Assembly (NCBI GenBank): GCA_016873935.1
Contig: VGVT01000013.1
Span: 1 to 60,468 of the forward strand
Reading direction: 5' to 3'
Source: Betaproteobacteria bacterium
GTDB lineage: Bacteria > Pseudomonadota > Gammaproteobacteria > Burkholderiales > Thiobacillaceae
Length of the DNA: 60,468 bases
A program made the position numbers and the translations under genes. The notes below the pieces were generated by a model. It was not told where the DNA came from, did no database searches, and saw only the letters and a list, made by a program, of their open reading frames with translations. The first letter of the stretch is position 1, and every line of letters starts with the position of its first letter. Below, one piece after another: positions 1 to 8,302 of the stretch.

Positions 1-44
1 ATGCACAGGCCGGCGCACAGCGCGGCCAGGGTCTTGCTAGACAT
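1..44 (-). CDS. 5' end of a gene under cobalamin riboswitch control (cut by window edge), probable exported protein
   Basis: Only the first 14 codons are present (start codon at 42-44, minus strand). They read MSSKTLAALCAGLC, the beginning of a signal peptide, with an AGGA-type ribosome binding site about 8 bases upstream. The leader between this start and the cobalamin riboswitch holds no other gene, so this is the controlled gene. Genes under this riboswitch that start with a signal peptide are most often TonB-dependent cobalamin receptors (BtuB) or other B12 uptake components. That identity is inference, because the mature protein lies outside the window. The Cys residues could also fit a lipoprotein. 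Confidence 0.55.
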   Translation of the reverse strand, partial: MSSKTLAALCAGLC

Positions 45-154
45 GGAGAGCGTCCTTTTTTCGTTCCCAGCGTCCCCGCGGGGAGTGCTCGCAAAGCGGG
101 CCGAAAAAGGTGACAAGACCGAGTTCGCTCCAACCGCCCGCCGCGGCCCGCATC

Positions 155-340
155 CTCTCCAGGCCGGTCTCCGGGCTCGCGCCGAGGGTTGCTCAACCCG
201 GGCCGTTCGCCTTCCCATCCGATGGACAGTGGACTGATGAACGGCCGTTTAGCGCTTACCGTTGCGGGGGCAGCACAGGCATTGGCGTATCGCCGCACCT
301 GTTTCCCGTTTCACCCGTCTCGCGACGGGCACCTGAAGCG
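155..340 (-). ncRNA. Cobalamin (adenosylcobalamin) riboswitch
   Basis: Read on the minus strand, the element starts with a CAGGTGCC segment near 337-328. It continues with the conserved core TGCTGCCCCCGCAACGGTAA (about 282-260), a GTCCACTG segment near 233-226 and the B12 box GAGCCCGGAGACCGGCC at about 178-162. These blocks occur in the order and spacing of the Rfam cobalamin riboswitch. Binding of adenosylcobalamin normally turns off translation or transcription of B12 uptake or synthesis genes. Downstream, at about 73-84, the perfect palindrome TCCCCGCGGGGA could form part of the expression platform. The controlled gene starts at 44. Confidence 0.9.
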
Positions 341-528
341 GCTGCGATTTTAAGACAAGCGCCTCCGAATGACCATCGCTGAATCCGGCTCTTTGGGGGT
401 ATTCCCATCCGGCAACCCACCCGGCCCTGCCGGTGTTGCCGTCCTCTCTCGGGGGCGGAAGCGGGATTGCGGCGAGCGCATCGACTCCTTCGGCGGGGGC
501 TCGCCGCTATCGGAGCCGGGGCGCGCGC

Positions 529-1116
529 TCAGTTGCGGATGAAGCCGCCTTCCCGGCGGTCATAGAGGCCACCGCTTTTCAGGATCTTGTGGATGAAAGC
601 CAGGTTGCCCTGCCCCTCCACCGTGCAGAAGTAGTGGTAGAAGAGCACTTTCTGGTAGCTGGTCTGCTCGCGTTCCTTGATGGGCTCCCACTTGGCGTAG
701 CGGTTGCGCGACCAGGCGCCACTGCCCTTGCCGTCGGCATGGCCGAAGGCGTAGAGCTTGCGGTCGCCGATGTCGCAGCGCATGCCCTCGAAGCTGACGG
801 TTTCCGCCCCGGACGGGCTGCGGATCACCACGGTGTAGCGCACCACGCCGTCGTCACCGACGGAAACCGAGGGCAGATCCACGTAGAACTTGTTCTGGCT
901 GGCGGAACTGACCTCGAAGCCGACCAGCTTGTCCGCCCTGGGATAGGCGGGCATCGCGGCCTCGACTTCCTTCCAGGGTTTCGTGTGCTGGTCGAAATCC
1001 CACTCCCACTTGCTCGGCTGGTAGCTGTCGCCCCAGATCAGGGACTTCTGCGTTTCGTTGGCGACGGCGGCGCAGGACAGGACGAACAGGCAGGTGAAGA
1101 TCGAGGCTTTACGCAT
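529..1116 (-). CDS. CNP1-like family exported protein
   Basis: This is a 195-residue protein with a signal peptide (residues 1-19, MRKASIFTC...AAVA) followed by an acidic, Trp-rich region and a compact C-terminal domain. It resembles the CNP1-like family found mainly in Betaproteobacteria (first described as a neisserial outer-membrane-associated protein) in length and in the W-x-W-D-F-D and 'YRR'-type segments. The molecular function of the family is unknown. Cys15 within the VLSC sequence could serve as a lipobox, so an outer-membrane lipoprotein is possible. It lies 48 bp downstream of the DUF3501 gene in the same direction and may be read through from that operon. Confidence 0.7.
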   Translation of the reverse strand: MRKASIFTCLFVLSCAAVANETQKSLIWGDSYQPSKWEWDFDQHTKPWKEVEAAMPAYPRADKLVGFEVSSASQNKFYVDLPSVSVGDDGVVRYTVVIRSPSGAETVSFEGMRCDIGDRKLYAFGHADGKGSGAWSRNRYAKWEPIKEREQTSYQKVLFYHYFCTVEGQGNLAFIHKILKSGGLYDRREGGFIRN

Positions 1117-1164
1117 GGCGGTCTCCGCGACGGGGTCTGAATGATACCGCCCCGTCGCGTTCTG

Positions 1165-1749
1165 TCAGTCGAGGTCGGCGGCGAGCGCGTCGCGCATGGA
1201 CTGGGGCAGTGGCGCGAGACTGGCCTGGTAGTCGCGGTGGGAGATGCCGGCGGAGATCGCCGCGCCGTTCCTCACGGCTGCCACCATGGCCGGAGTCAGT
1301 TCGAAACGCATGAAATGCACCGAGGCGGTCTTGTCCGGCGCGGTGCGATCGAGGTCCTCGTTGGCGATGGGGAAGACGGGATCGAAGCCTTCCACGCGCA
1401 TCCAGATGTCGCGCTCGATGCCCACCAGCCGCGCCAGGGCAGCGCGGCGTTCAGCCTCGTCGGCGAATTCCACCATGAAGGTGGCTTTCCAGTTGCTGCC
1501 ATCCGGGATCAGGGGGTTGTAGACGTCGAGCTCCTCCTGGATGCCCGCTGCCTCGAAGATCTTTTCGATGCGCAGCATCTCCTGGATCTGGTACTGCATG
1601 GTGAGCCGGTCCTCGAAATAAAGGGCGGCATGCTCGCCCAGGGGCACACGGCGGTTCTTCTTGTGCGCGATGACGCGGGCGCGGAAGTCGGCGCGGACTT
1701 CCGCGTAGTGCTCCAGACTGAACAGATCCTGGCGGCTGAGTTTCTGCAT
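1165..1749 (-). CDS. DUF3501 family protein
   Basis: This 194-residue soluble protein starts at MQKLSRQDLFSLE and has no signal peptide, membrane segment or Cys cluster. It is rich in charged residues and carries the family's typical 'EDRLTMQYQIQEMLR' and 'FELT...A' segments. DUF3501 genes are recurrently found next to rubrerythrin and a GlpC/HdrD-like Fe-S protein. That is the arrangement here: it begins 20 bp after the Fe-S protein gene ends, so they are almost certainly co-transcribed. A role in oxidative-stress defence together with these partners is inferred from context only; no biochemical activity can be read from the sequence. Confidence 0.8.
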   Translation of the reverse strand: MQKLSRQDLFSLEHYAEVRADFRARVIAHKKNRRVPLGEHAALYFEDRLTMQYQIQEMLRIEKIFEAAGIQEELDVYNPLIPDGSNWKATFMVEFADEAERRAALARLVGIERDIWMRVEGFDPVFPIANEDLDRTAPDKTASVHFMRFELTPAMVAAVRNGAAISAGISHRDYQASLAPLPQSMRDALAADLD

Positions 1750-1769
1750 GGTGCGTGCCTCCCGCGGGT

Positions 1770-3104
1770 TCACAGCCCGTAGGCCTTTCTCAACAGGGTG
1801 ATGGGATGTTCCGGGGCCGAACCGTCGGCCCTGGCATGGGCGATGTGGTGGCCGGCCATGGCGCAGTCGCTGCCGAAGTGGTCGGGCTTGGCCTGGTTCA
1901 CGCGGCCCACCACCGGCTTGACGATCTTCATCGCATATTCGTGGAACTCCTTCTTCACGGCGTAAGTGCCGTCGTGGCCGGAGCAGCGCTCGATGAATTC
2001 GATCTCGGTGCCGGGCACCAGAGCCAGGGCCTCCTTGGTCTTGGGGCCGATGTTCTGCACGCGCTGGTGGCAGGCGGCGTGGTAGGCCACCTTGCCCAGG
2101 CTGGCCTTGAAGTCGATCTTCAGCTTGCCTTCCCGGTGCCGCAGCATGAGGTATTCGAAGGGGTCGAAGAAGGCGTTCTTCACCTTCTGCACGTCCGCGT
2201 CGTCCGGGAACATGAGGGGCAGTTCCTGCTTGAACATGAGGACGCAGGAAGGGATCAGGGCGGTGAGATCCCAGCCTTCGTCCACCAGCTTGGCGAGCAC
2301 CGGGATGTTGGCCTCCTTGGCCGCCAGCACCGCGTCGAGATCGCCCAGCTCCAGCTTGGGCATGCCGCAGCAGCGTTCCTTTTCGGCGAGGCTGACGGGA
2401 ATGCCGTTGTGTTCGAACACCGCGGCCAAGTCCTCGCCCGGACCGGGTTCGTTGCGGTTCATGTAGCAGGTGGCGAACAGGGCCACCTTGCCGCGGGTGC
2501 GGCCGGCAGGTTCGCCAGAGGTGCTCGCCGGCAGTTTCTTCAGCCGGCTGCGCAGGGGCCTGCTGCTGAATTCGGGCAGCCAGGCCTCGGCGTGGATGCC
2601 GGCCACGGACTCCAGGGCCTTGCGCGCCGGGGCCAGCTTGTTGACGGCGTTGATTGTCTGCGCCAGCACGGGAATGCCGGCCAGGGCGCCGACCCTGTCG
2701 GTGCTGGTGAGCACCTTGTCGCGCAGCTTGGCGCCATGCTTGCGGTAGTGCACCGCCTTGGCGCGCAGCATCAGGTGGGGGAAATCCAGGTTCCACTCGT
2801 GCGGCGGCACGTAGGGGCACTTGGTCATGTAGCAGAGGTCGCAGAGGTAGCAGTGGTCGACCACCTTCCAGTAATCATCCTTCCTGACGCCGTCCACTTC
2901 CATGGATTCGGACTCGTCCACCAGATCGAACAGGGTGGGGAACGACTGGCACAGGGATACGCAACGGCGGCAGCCGTGGCAGATGTCGAACACCCGTTCC
3001 ATTTCCTTGAACAGGGACGACTCGTCGAAGAATTCGGGATTGCGCCAATCCAGGGGATGGCGGGTGGGAGCTTCGAGATTGCCTTCGCGGACGGAGGTGG
3101 CCAT
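1770..3104 (-). CDS. Heterodisulfide reductase-related (GlpC/HdrD-like) Fe-S protein
   Basis: This 444-residue cytoplasmic protein has two ferredoxin-like [4Fe-4S] motifs. The first ligand set is C42-x2-C45-x2-C48-x3-C52 and the second is C85-x2-C88-x2-C91-x4-C96. The C-terminal half has the CCG-type Cys-rich signatures of GlpC/HdrB/HdrD, for example CCGMPK and the HAACHQ...CSGHDG segments. Such proteins relay electrons between a donor and a redox partner. The neighbours are rubrerythrin upstream and DUF3501 downstream, all on one strand, so a role as electron donor or mediator for the rubrerythrin is the natural inference. The 94-bp gap to rubrerythrin holds a G-rich palindromic repeat rather than a terminator with a T run. 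Confidence 0.85.
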   Translation of the reverse strand: MATSVREGNLEAPTRHPLDWRNPEFFDESSLFKEMERVFDICHGCRRCVSLCQSFPTLFDLVDESESMEVDGVRKDDYWKVVDHCYLCDLCYMTKCPYVPPHEWNLDFPHLMLRAKAVHYRKHGAKLRDKVLTSTDRVGALAGIPVLAQTINAVNKLAPARKALESVAGIHAEAWLPEFSSRPLRSRLKKLPASTSGEPAGRTRGKVALFATCYMNRNEPGPGEDLAAVFEHNGIPVSLAEKERCCGMPKLELGDLDAVLAAKEANIPVLAKLVDEGWDLTALIPSCVLMFKQELPLMFPDDADVQKVKNAFFDPFEYLMLRHREGKLKIDFKASLGKVAYHAACHQRVQNIGPKTKEALALVPGTEIEFIERCSGHDGTYAVKKEFHEYAMKIVKPVVGRVNQAKPDHFGSDCAMAGHHIAHARADGSAPEHPITLLRKAYGL

Positions 3105-3139
3105 GGCTTTCCTTGGCTGGATGGCGGATGGCGATCAGG

Positions 3140-3184
3140 CGGGGGCACACCCCCACCCTAAACCTCCCCCGTCGAGGGGGAGGG
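3140..3184. repeat. G/C-rich palindromic intergenic repeat (type 1)
   Basis: Between the rubrerythrin and Fe-S protein genes lies a block of C-runs followed by a perfect hairpin core (CCTCCCCC-GTCGA-GGGGGAGG type, about 3163-3183). The same CACCCCCACCC / CCTCCCCC-GGGGGAGG composition recurs inside the tgt gene near 16366-16403. A looser relative lies inside leuS near 30305-30347. This points to a dispersed palindromic repeat family. Copies like this one can form a stem-loop in the mRNA and may adjust the relative amounts of the flanking products. Confidence 0.6.
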
Positions 3185-3198
3185 AATGTGCTACAGGC

Positions 3199-3618
3199 TC
3201 AGTTGCCCAGTTCGTTGAGGGCCTTCTGATAGCGGTTGGCGTGGGAACGCTCGGCCTTGGCCAGGGTTTCGAACCAGTCGGCGATTTCCTCGAAGCCTTC
3301 ATCGCGCGCGGTCTTCGCCATGCCCGGGTACATGTCGGTGTACTCGTGGGTCTCGCCGGCGACGGCGGTCTTCAGGTTGTCGGAGGTGGCGCCGAAAGGC
3401 ATGCCGGTGGCCGGGTCGCCGCAGGTTTCCAGATACTCCAGATGGCCATGGGCGTGGCCGGTCTCGCCTTCGGCGGTGGAGCGGAACAGGGCGGCCACGT
3501 CGTTGTAGCCTTCCACGTCGGCCTTGGCGGCGAAGTAGAGGTAGCGGCGGTTGGCCTGGGATTCGCCGGCGAACGCGGCTTTCAGATTGCCCTCGGTTTT
3601 CGAGCCTTTCAGTTGCAT
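3199..3618 (-). CDS. Rubrerythrin (rubredoxin-less, erythrin type)
   Basis: This is a 139-residue diiron ferritin-like protein. The expected carboxylate and His ligands are visible: E19 in the [10 protein letters not shown] helix, E52 and H55 in EGETGH, E89 and E92 in AGETHEY, and E123 and H126 in KAERSH. It ends after the four-helix bundle with no C-terminal rubredoxin domain (no CxxC pair), so electrons must come from another protein. The Fe-S protein encoded next in the operon is the obvious candidate. Rubrerythrins reduce hydrogen peroxide in low-oxygen metabolism. A perfect 7-3-7 palindrome about 55-70 bases upstream of the start suggests a dedicated redox or peroxide regulator. Confidence 0.92.
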   Translation of the reverse strand: MQLKGSKTEGNLKAAFAGESQANRRYLYFAAKADVEGYNDVAALFRSTAEGETGHAHGHLEYLETCGDPATGMPFGATSDNLKTAVAGETHEYTDMYPGMAKTARDEGFEEIADWFETLAKAERSHANRYQKALNELGN

Positions 3619-3672
3619 GGTGGTCTCCTGATGATCTGCCCGGCAGAAGCCCGCGCCGGGTGCACGGGTGTA

Positions 3673-3689
3673 TTTAGATTTGATCTAAA
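3673..3689 (-). promoter_or_regulatory. Candidate operator (perfect 7-3-7 palindrome) upstream of rubrerythrin
   Basis: The sequence TTTAGAT-TTG-ATCTAAA is a perfect inverted repeat and AT-rich within a GC-rich genome. It lies about 55 bases upstream of the rubrerythrin start codon, where a promoter operator would be expected. Its size resembles Fur/PerR-family or Rrf2-type boxes, but the exact regulator cannot be named. A related half-site (TTAGA...TCTAA) precedes the redox gene at 14664. Confidence 0.5.
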
Positions 3690-3776
3690 CCATTGGCAAA
3701 ATTTCGCTTACCCGACGTCCTCTGTCAACTAATTATTATCCATGGCGGCGGCCGTTACGGCTTCCGCCGACTGGCC

Positions 3777-4355
3777 TCAAATGCCGTACCAAAGCGCGAC
3801 AAGCCCCACCAGGGCCACCGTGGCCCAGCCCAGACGATCGACGTAACGGTGCAACACCGCCTCCATGCGCGCGCCGCCCCAGGCCATCAGCCCGGCGACG
3901 AGATAGAAACGCAGGCCGCGGCCGACGATGGAAGCCAGCACGAAAGGCGCCAGCGCCATGGACAGGGCACCCGCCGCGATGGTGAAGACCTTGTAGGGAA
4001 TGGGCGAGAAACCGGCGATGAACACCGCCCAGAAACCCCATTCGCCGAACCACGCCACCGCGGTCTGGTAGGCCGGCCAGTAACGGCTTTGCTGCAGCCA
4101 GGGCAGCAAGGCGTCGAGCGCGAAATAACCGATGGCGAAGCCGAACAGGCCGCCGGCCACCGAGGTCAGGGTGGTGAGCAGGGCGAAGGACCAGGCGCGA
4201 TGGGGATTGGCCAGGCACATCGGCGCCAGCATCACGTCCGGCGGCACCGGGAAGAACGAGGATTCGGCGAAACTGAGCCCGCCCAGGTACCACGGCGCGC
4301 GTGGGTGCCTGGACCAGGTCATGACCCGCGCGTAGAGGGGCGAGAACAGTTTCAC
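3777..4355 (-). CDS. YqaA/DedA-like (VTT domain) inner membrane protein
   Basis: This 192-residue polytopic membrane protein has about four to five hydrophobic helices. It carries the VTT/DedA-type features: an N-terminal FAESSFFPVPPD segment (acidic residue before the P-x-P-x-D motif), a G-rich second helix (AGGLFGFAIGY) and the FIAGFSPIPYKVFTIAAG stretch with the conserved G-x-P-x-P-x-K. It best matches the short YqaA branch of the SNARE-associated/DedA superfamily. The superfamily includes undecaprenyl-phosphate and phospholipid scramblases and transporters, but the substrate of this branch is not established. It stands between rubrerythrin and the beta-propeller gene, 36 bp from the latter, and is probably co-transcribed with it. 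Confidence 0.82.
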   Translation of the reverse strand: MKLFSPLYARVMTWSRHPRAPWYLGGLSFAESSFFPVPPDVMLAPMCLANPHRAWSFALLTTLTSVAGGLFGFAIGYFALDALLPWLQQSRYWPAYQTAVAWFGEWGFWAVFIAGFSPIPYKVFTIAAGALSMALAPFVLASIVGRGLRFYLVAGLMAWGGARMEAVLHRYVDRLGWATVALVGLVALWYGI

Positions 4356-4391
4356 GGAGGCCTGACCGGGGTTCGGGGGCGGTGGCGAAGC

Positions 4392-5270
4392 TCAGCGGCG
4401 CAGCGTCATGCGGTGCACCTTGCCTTCCATCATGCCCGGCACCCAAAGCTTGCCCTGGTCGTCCAGGAAGATGTCGGCGGGGCCCGCCAGCGGCACCGGC
4501 GCGCGCAGGCTCGTGACCTGGCCGCTGGCGCTATCCAGCACCTGCAGCACGCCGACCGGTTCGAAGGCCACCCAGTTGGAAACCAGCCAGCGGTTGGCGC
4601 CCATGTTCACCACGCCGTCGAAGTAGCCGGCCGGGCTGGGATCGTACTGCTTGTCGCGCTTGGCGCTGAGCCCCTGCAAGCGGTAGGTCTTGATGCCGCC
4701 ATTGGCCTGGCCGTCGCTGCCCCACTCGACAACGATGAGCTGGTTGCCGGCGAGCTTCATGCCGTTGGGACCCCTGGGCGGAACATCGAAGGTGAGTTCG
4801 CTGAACTTCCTCGCCTTCACGTCGATGACGAACACCTTGCCGAGATCGGTGGCCGACAGCAGCAGGCGGTGCTCGTCGATACGCGCGAAGGCGTTGAGGA
4901 AGCGCGCGCCGGTGGCGGCCAGGTCCAGTTCGAACACGCGCTTGCCGTCACCGATGCGGAAGCCGACGACGCGGTCGATGTCGGCCACGTAGAGCACACC
5001 GCCGACGGCGATCATGCCCTTGGGGCCGTGCAGGTCCGCCGCCCACTTCAAAGCCTTGACGTTGCCGTGCCGGTCCAGCCTGGAGATGAAGCCGTCGCCG
5101 TCCTTCTGCATGGGCTCCAGTTTCTCGCCCAGGTTGGAGACGAACACATCGTTGCCGACCACCACCACGCTTTCCGGCGAGGCGAAGCCGGCGATGGTCT
5201 TGTCCAGCAACAGGCTGGCCGCCTGGGCAAGGCCCGCGGTGAACAGGAAGAAAAAGGCGATCAGACGCAT
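4392..5270 (-). CDS. Secreted SMP-30/gluconolactonase-like beta-propeller protein
   Basis: This is a 292-residue protein with a clear signal peptide (residues 1-17, ending AGLAQA). The mature part is composed of repeated beta-propeller blades with motifs such as GPKGMIAVGG-VLYVADI, RGPNGMKLAG and GPADIFLDDQGKLWVPGM, as in the SMP-30/gluconolactonase/LRE and NHL-type superfamily. The substrate is unknown. Family members hydrolyse lactones or organophosphates or act as binding scaffolds, and no active-site metal ligands can be assigned confidently here. Periplasmic location is predicted. Its start is supported by being the first Met before the signal peptide. Confidence 0.75.
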   Translation of the reverse strand: MRLIAFFFLFTAGLAQAASLLLDKTIAGFASPESVVVVGNDVFVSNLGEKLEPMQKDGDGFISRLDRHGNVKALKWAADLHGPKGMIAVGGVLYVADIDRVVGFRIGDGKRVFELDLAATGARFLNAFARIDEHRLLLSATDLGKVFVIDVKARKFSELTFDVPPRGPNGMKLAGNQLIVVEWGSDGQANGGIKTYRLQGLSAKRDKQYDPSPAGYFDGVVNMGANRWLVSNWVAFEPVGVLQVLDSASGQVTSLRAPVPLAGPADIFLDDQGKLWVPGMMEGKVHRMTLRR

Positions 5271-5284
5271 GCGGACTCCTTGTC

Positions 5285-5512
5285 AAAGGAATGAGTGCCG
5301 AGTGGCGAGGACTGAGCCATAAACCCGCGATTGTCCTTACAGTCCTTGTTACTCAGCCCTGCTTCAACCTTGCCGATCCGGTTGGTTGCCAAAACCATCT
5401 CCTGTAGGGCGTCAATAAGCGAAGCGCATTGCGCCGCATGGCGGAGCACATTCGGCGGATTACGCTGCGCTCATCCGCCCTACAAAGTCTCTCGGTCCTC
5501 GTTACTCAGTTC
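5285..5512. repeat. Intergenic REP/MITE-like repeat cluster
   Basis: The interval between the beta-propeller gene and secF has no coding potential of its own. It contains an imperfect long inverted repeat whose arms are GTAGGGCGTCAATAAGCG (about 5405-5422) and the CGGATTACGCTGCGCTCATCCGCCCTAC side (about 5456-5483). This is the 'GTAGGGCGGA..AGCG' palindromic element seen in many proteobacterial genomes. It is flanked by related short copies of a GAG-x-x-ACGAGGACTGAG sequence (near 5291-5312, 5336-5353 and 5491-5510), two of them in opposite orientation, that can pair with each other. It looks like non-autonomous mobile or repetitive DNA. Confidence 0.6.
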
Positions 5513-5516
5513 TGCT

Positions 5517-6449
5517 TCAGACCATCGCCCCGGATTCGGTCTTCACCGGCTTGATGAAATCCTCGCGCGACACACCCAGCCACATGGTGATGGGGCTGGC
5601 GACCAGCACCGAGGAATAGGTGCCGACGAGGATGCCGATGGCCAGGCACAGGGCGAAGCCGTACAGCACCTCGCCGCCGAGGAACAGCATGGCCAGCACC
5701 ATCAGCAGGGTGGTGGCGCTGGTGATGATGGTGCGCGACAGGGTGGCGGTCTTGGCGTTGTCCATGATGGCCGCGACGTTGGTCATGCGCGTCTTCTTGA
5801 AGTTCTCGCGGATGCGGTCGAACACCACCACGGTGTCGTTCACGGAATAACCCAGGATGGCCAGCACCGCCGCCAGCACGGTGAGCGAGAACTCCCACTG
5901 GAACAACGACCAGATGCCCAGCACGATGAAGATGTCGTGCGCAGTGGCGAAGATGGCGCCCACCGCCATACGCCACTCGAAGCGCAGGGACAGATAGATG
6001 ACGATGCCGATGGACACCACCAGCAGGGCGAGCGAGCCATCCTCCAGCAGTTCCTGGCCCACCTGCGGGCCGACGAATTCCACCCGGCGCAACTCCACGG
6101 CCGGATCGGCGGCTTTGAGGGCGACCAGCACCTTCTCCGAGAGCTGCGCCGAGGTCACGCCGGCCTTTACCGGCAAACGCACCAGCACCTCTCGAGAAGT
6201 ACCGAAGTTCTGCACCTGGGCGTCGCCATAGCCGGCCTGCGTGAGCACGCCGCGGATGGCGGGAATGTCGGCGGCCCGGGGGTAGCCGACCTCCATCACC
6301 GTGCCGCCGGTGAAGTCCACGCCCAGGTTGAGGCCCTTGGTGGCCAGCAGGGCGATGGCGGCGACGATGCAGGCCACCGAGAAGAAAATGGTGCTTCGCG
6401 CGAAGCGCATGAAGGGAATGTCGTTCTTGACGCGGATGAGTTCAAGCAT
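5517..6449 (-). CDS. secF: Protein translocase subunit SecF
   Basis: This is a 310-residue inner-membrane protein with the SecF layout: one N-terminal transmembrane helix, a periplasmic P1-like domain beginning at the GVDFTGGT motif (after residue 30), then five helices. The membrane half contains the family motifs DTVVVFDRIREN and the TTLLMVLAMLFLGG region. Together with SecD and YajC it forms the SecDF-YajC complex, which uses the proton motive force to complete protein export through SecYEG. The gene follows secD by 13 bp on the same strand. Its length and motif order match the family. Confidence 0.97.
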   Translation of the reverse strand: MLELIRVKNDIPFMRFARSTIFFSVACIVAAIALLATKGLNLGVDFTGGTVMEVGYPRAADIPAIRGVLTQAGYGDAQVQNFGTSREVLVRLPVKAGVTSAQLSEKVLVALKAADPAVELRRVEFVGPQVGQELLEDGSLALLVVSIGIVIYLSLRFEWRMAVGAIFATAHDIFIVLGIWSLFQWEFSLTVLAAVLAILGYSVNDTVVVFDRIRENFKKTRMTNVAAIMDNAKTATLSRTIITSATTLLMVLAMLFLGGEVLYGFALCLAIGILVGTYSSVLVASPITMWLGVSREDFIKPVKTESGAMV

Positions 6450-6462
6450 GCTTCGTCGCCCT

Positions 6463-8292
6463 TCAGATGGAGACCTTGGTCAGGCGCTTGGCCCGCCCGA
6501 AGGTGAGGTTGACCACGGCGCGCGAGACCAGCACCGCGCTGAACATGGAAGTCAGAATGCCCAGGCAGAGCACCACGGCGAAGCCGCGCACCGGACCGGA
6601 ACCCAACCAGAACAAGGCAATGCCGGCGATCAGCGTGGTGATGTTGGCGTCGAGGATGGTGTCCCAGGCCCGCTCGTAGCCGGCGGCGATGGCCGCCTGC
6701 GGCGACATGCCATTCTTCAGTTCCTCGCGGATGCGCTCGGCGATGATGACGTTGGCGTCGATGGCCATGCCCAGCGTGAGGGCGATGCCGGCGATGCCGG
6801 GCAGGGTCAGGGTGGCCTGCAGCAGCGACAGCACGGCGACCAGCAGGAACATGTTGGTGGCCAGGGCCAGAACCGAGACGGCGCCGAACAGTTGATAGTA
6901 GACGACCATGAACAGGGTGATGGCGGCAAAGCCGTAGAGCGTCGAATTGAAACCCTTGGCGATGTTGTCGGCACCCAGGCTGGGGCCGACGGTACGCTCC
7001 TCGACGATCTCCATCGGCGCCGCCAGCGCCCCGGCGCGCAACAGCAGGGCGACGTCGTTGGCTTCCTGCGGCGAATCCATGCCGGTGATCTGCACACGGC
7101 CGCCGCCGATTTCCTCGCGGATCACCGGCGCGGTGACCACCTCGGTCTTGCCCTTCTCGATGAGCAGGATGGCCATGCGCTTGCCCACGTTCTCGCGCGT
7201 CACGTTCTTGAACACGCGCGCGCCGCGACCATCGAGGTTGACGTGCACGGCCGCCTGGTTGGTCTGGTTGTCGAAGCCGGGCTGGGCGTCGGTGATGTAG
7301 TCGCCGGTCAGCACCACGGTCTTCTTCACCAGGATCGGCACACCGTTGCGTTCCTGGTAGACCTCGGTGCCGAAGGGCGCCTGGCCGGCCAGGGCGGCCT
7401 GCACAGAGGCGGCATCCTGCATCTTCTCCTCGTCCACCATGCGGATTTCCAGGGTGGCGGTGCGCCCCAGGATCTCCTTGGCCTTGGCGGTATCCTGCAC
7501 GCCGGGCAGTTGCACCACGACGCGGTCGATGCCCTGCTGCTGGATCACCGGCTCGGCCACGCCCAGTTCGTTGACCCGGTTGCGCAGGGTGGTGAGGTTC
7601 TGCTTGAGGGCGTCTTCCTGGGTCTTGACCTGGGCCTGCTTGTTGAGGGTGGCGCCGAGAAGATATTCCTCGCCGCTCTGGGTCTCCTCCAGCAGCAATT
7701 CCGCATAGGCCCCTTCGATGGCCTTGCGCGCCTCGTCACGCTGCGCCGCATCGCGGAAACGGATGCTCACCGCCTGGCCCTCGCGGCCGATGCCGGTGTA
7801 ACGCACCTTCTTCTCGCGCAGCAGGGTGCGGAGGTCGCCCTGGTAGCGTTCCGCGGCCTTGTCCAGGGCCTTGGGCATGTCCACCTGCAACAGGAAATAC
7901 ACGCCGCCGCGCAGATCCAGGCCCAGGTACATGGGCAGGGCGCCGATGGACGTGAGCCACTGCGGCGAGGCCGGCAAAAGGTTGAGGGCCACCGTGTAGC
8001 CCGCGCCCAGGGTCTGTTGCAGGGCGTCCTTGGCCTTGATCTGCGCGTCGGTATCGGCGAAGCGGATCTTCACCCCGCGCGCGTCCAGGCTGATGCCCTG
8101 GGCCGCGACGCCGGCCGTCTTGACCGCGGCCTCGACCCGCTGCATGAGCACCGCATCCACCTTTTCCGTGGTGCGCACCGGCGTCACCTGCACCGCCGGC
8201 ACCTCGCCGAAGAAGTTGGGCAGGGTGTAGAAAAAGGCGATGAGCAGGGCCACGCCGATGACGATGTACTTCCAGAGGGGATAGCGGTTCAT
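6463..8292 (-). CDS. secD: Protein translocase subunit SecD
   Basis: This 609-residue protein has an N-terminal membrane helix (residues about 6-27), a large periplasmic P1 region containing GLDLRGGVYFLLQVD, and a C-terminal six-helix RND-type domain. The latter includes the A-I-D-A-N-V-I-I-A-E-R-I-R motif on which proton coupling depends. It acts with SecF and YajC in post-translocational pulling of secreted proteins. It lies between yajC (upstream, 91 bp gap filled by a palindromic repeat) and secF (13 bp downstream). The start at MNRYPLWKY matches the family; its ribosome binding site is weak because the upstream bases belong to the repeat. Confidence 0.97.
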   Translation of the reverse strand: MNRYPLWKYIVIGVALLIAFFYTLPNFFGEVPAVQVTPVRTTEKVDAVLMQRVEAAVKTAGVAAQGISLDARGVKIRFADTDAQIKAKDALQQTLGAGYTVALNLLPASPQWLTSIGALPMYLGLDLRGGVYFLLQVDMPKALDKAAERYQGDLRTLLREKKVRYTGIGREGQAVSIRFRDAAQRDEARKAIEGAYAELLLEETQSGEEYLLGATLNKQAQVKTQEDALKQNLTTLRNRVNELGVAEPVIQQQGIDRVVVQLPGVQDTAKAKEILGRTATLEIRMVDEEKMQDAASVQAALAGQAPFGTEVYQERNGVPILVKKTVVLTGDYITDAQPGFDNQTNQAAVHVNLDGRGARVFKNVTRENVGKRMAILLIEKGKTEVVTAPVIREEIGGGRVQITGMDSPQEANDVALLLRAGALAAPMEIVEERTVGPSLGADNIAKGFNSTLYGFAAITLFMVVYYQLFGAVSVLALATNMFLLVAVLSLLQATLTLPGIAGIALTLGMAIDANVIIAERIREELKNGMSPQAAIAAGYERAWDTILDANITTLIAGIALFWLGSGPVRGFAVVLCLGILTSMFSAVLVSRAVVNLTFGRAKRLTKVSI

Positions 8293-8302
8293 TTCGAAGC
8301 CC

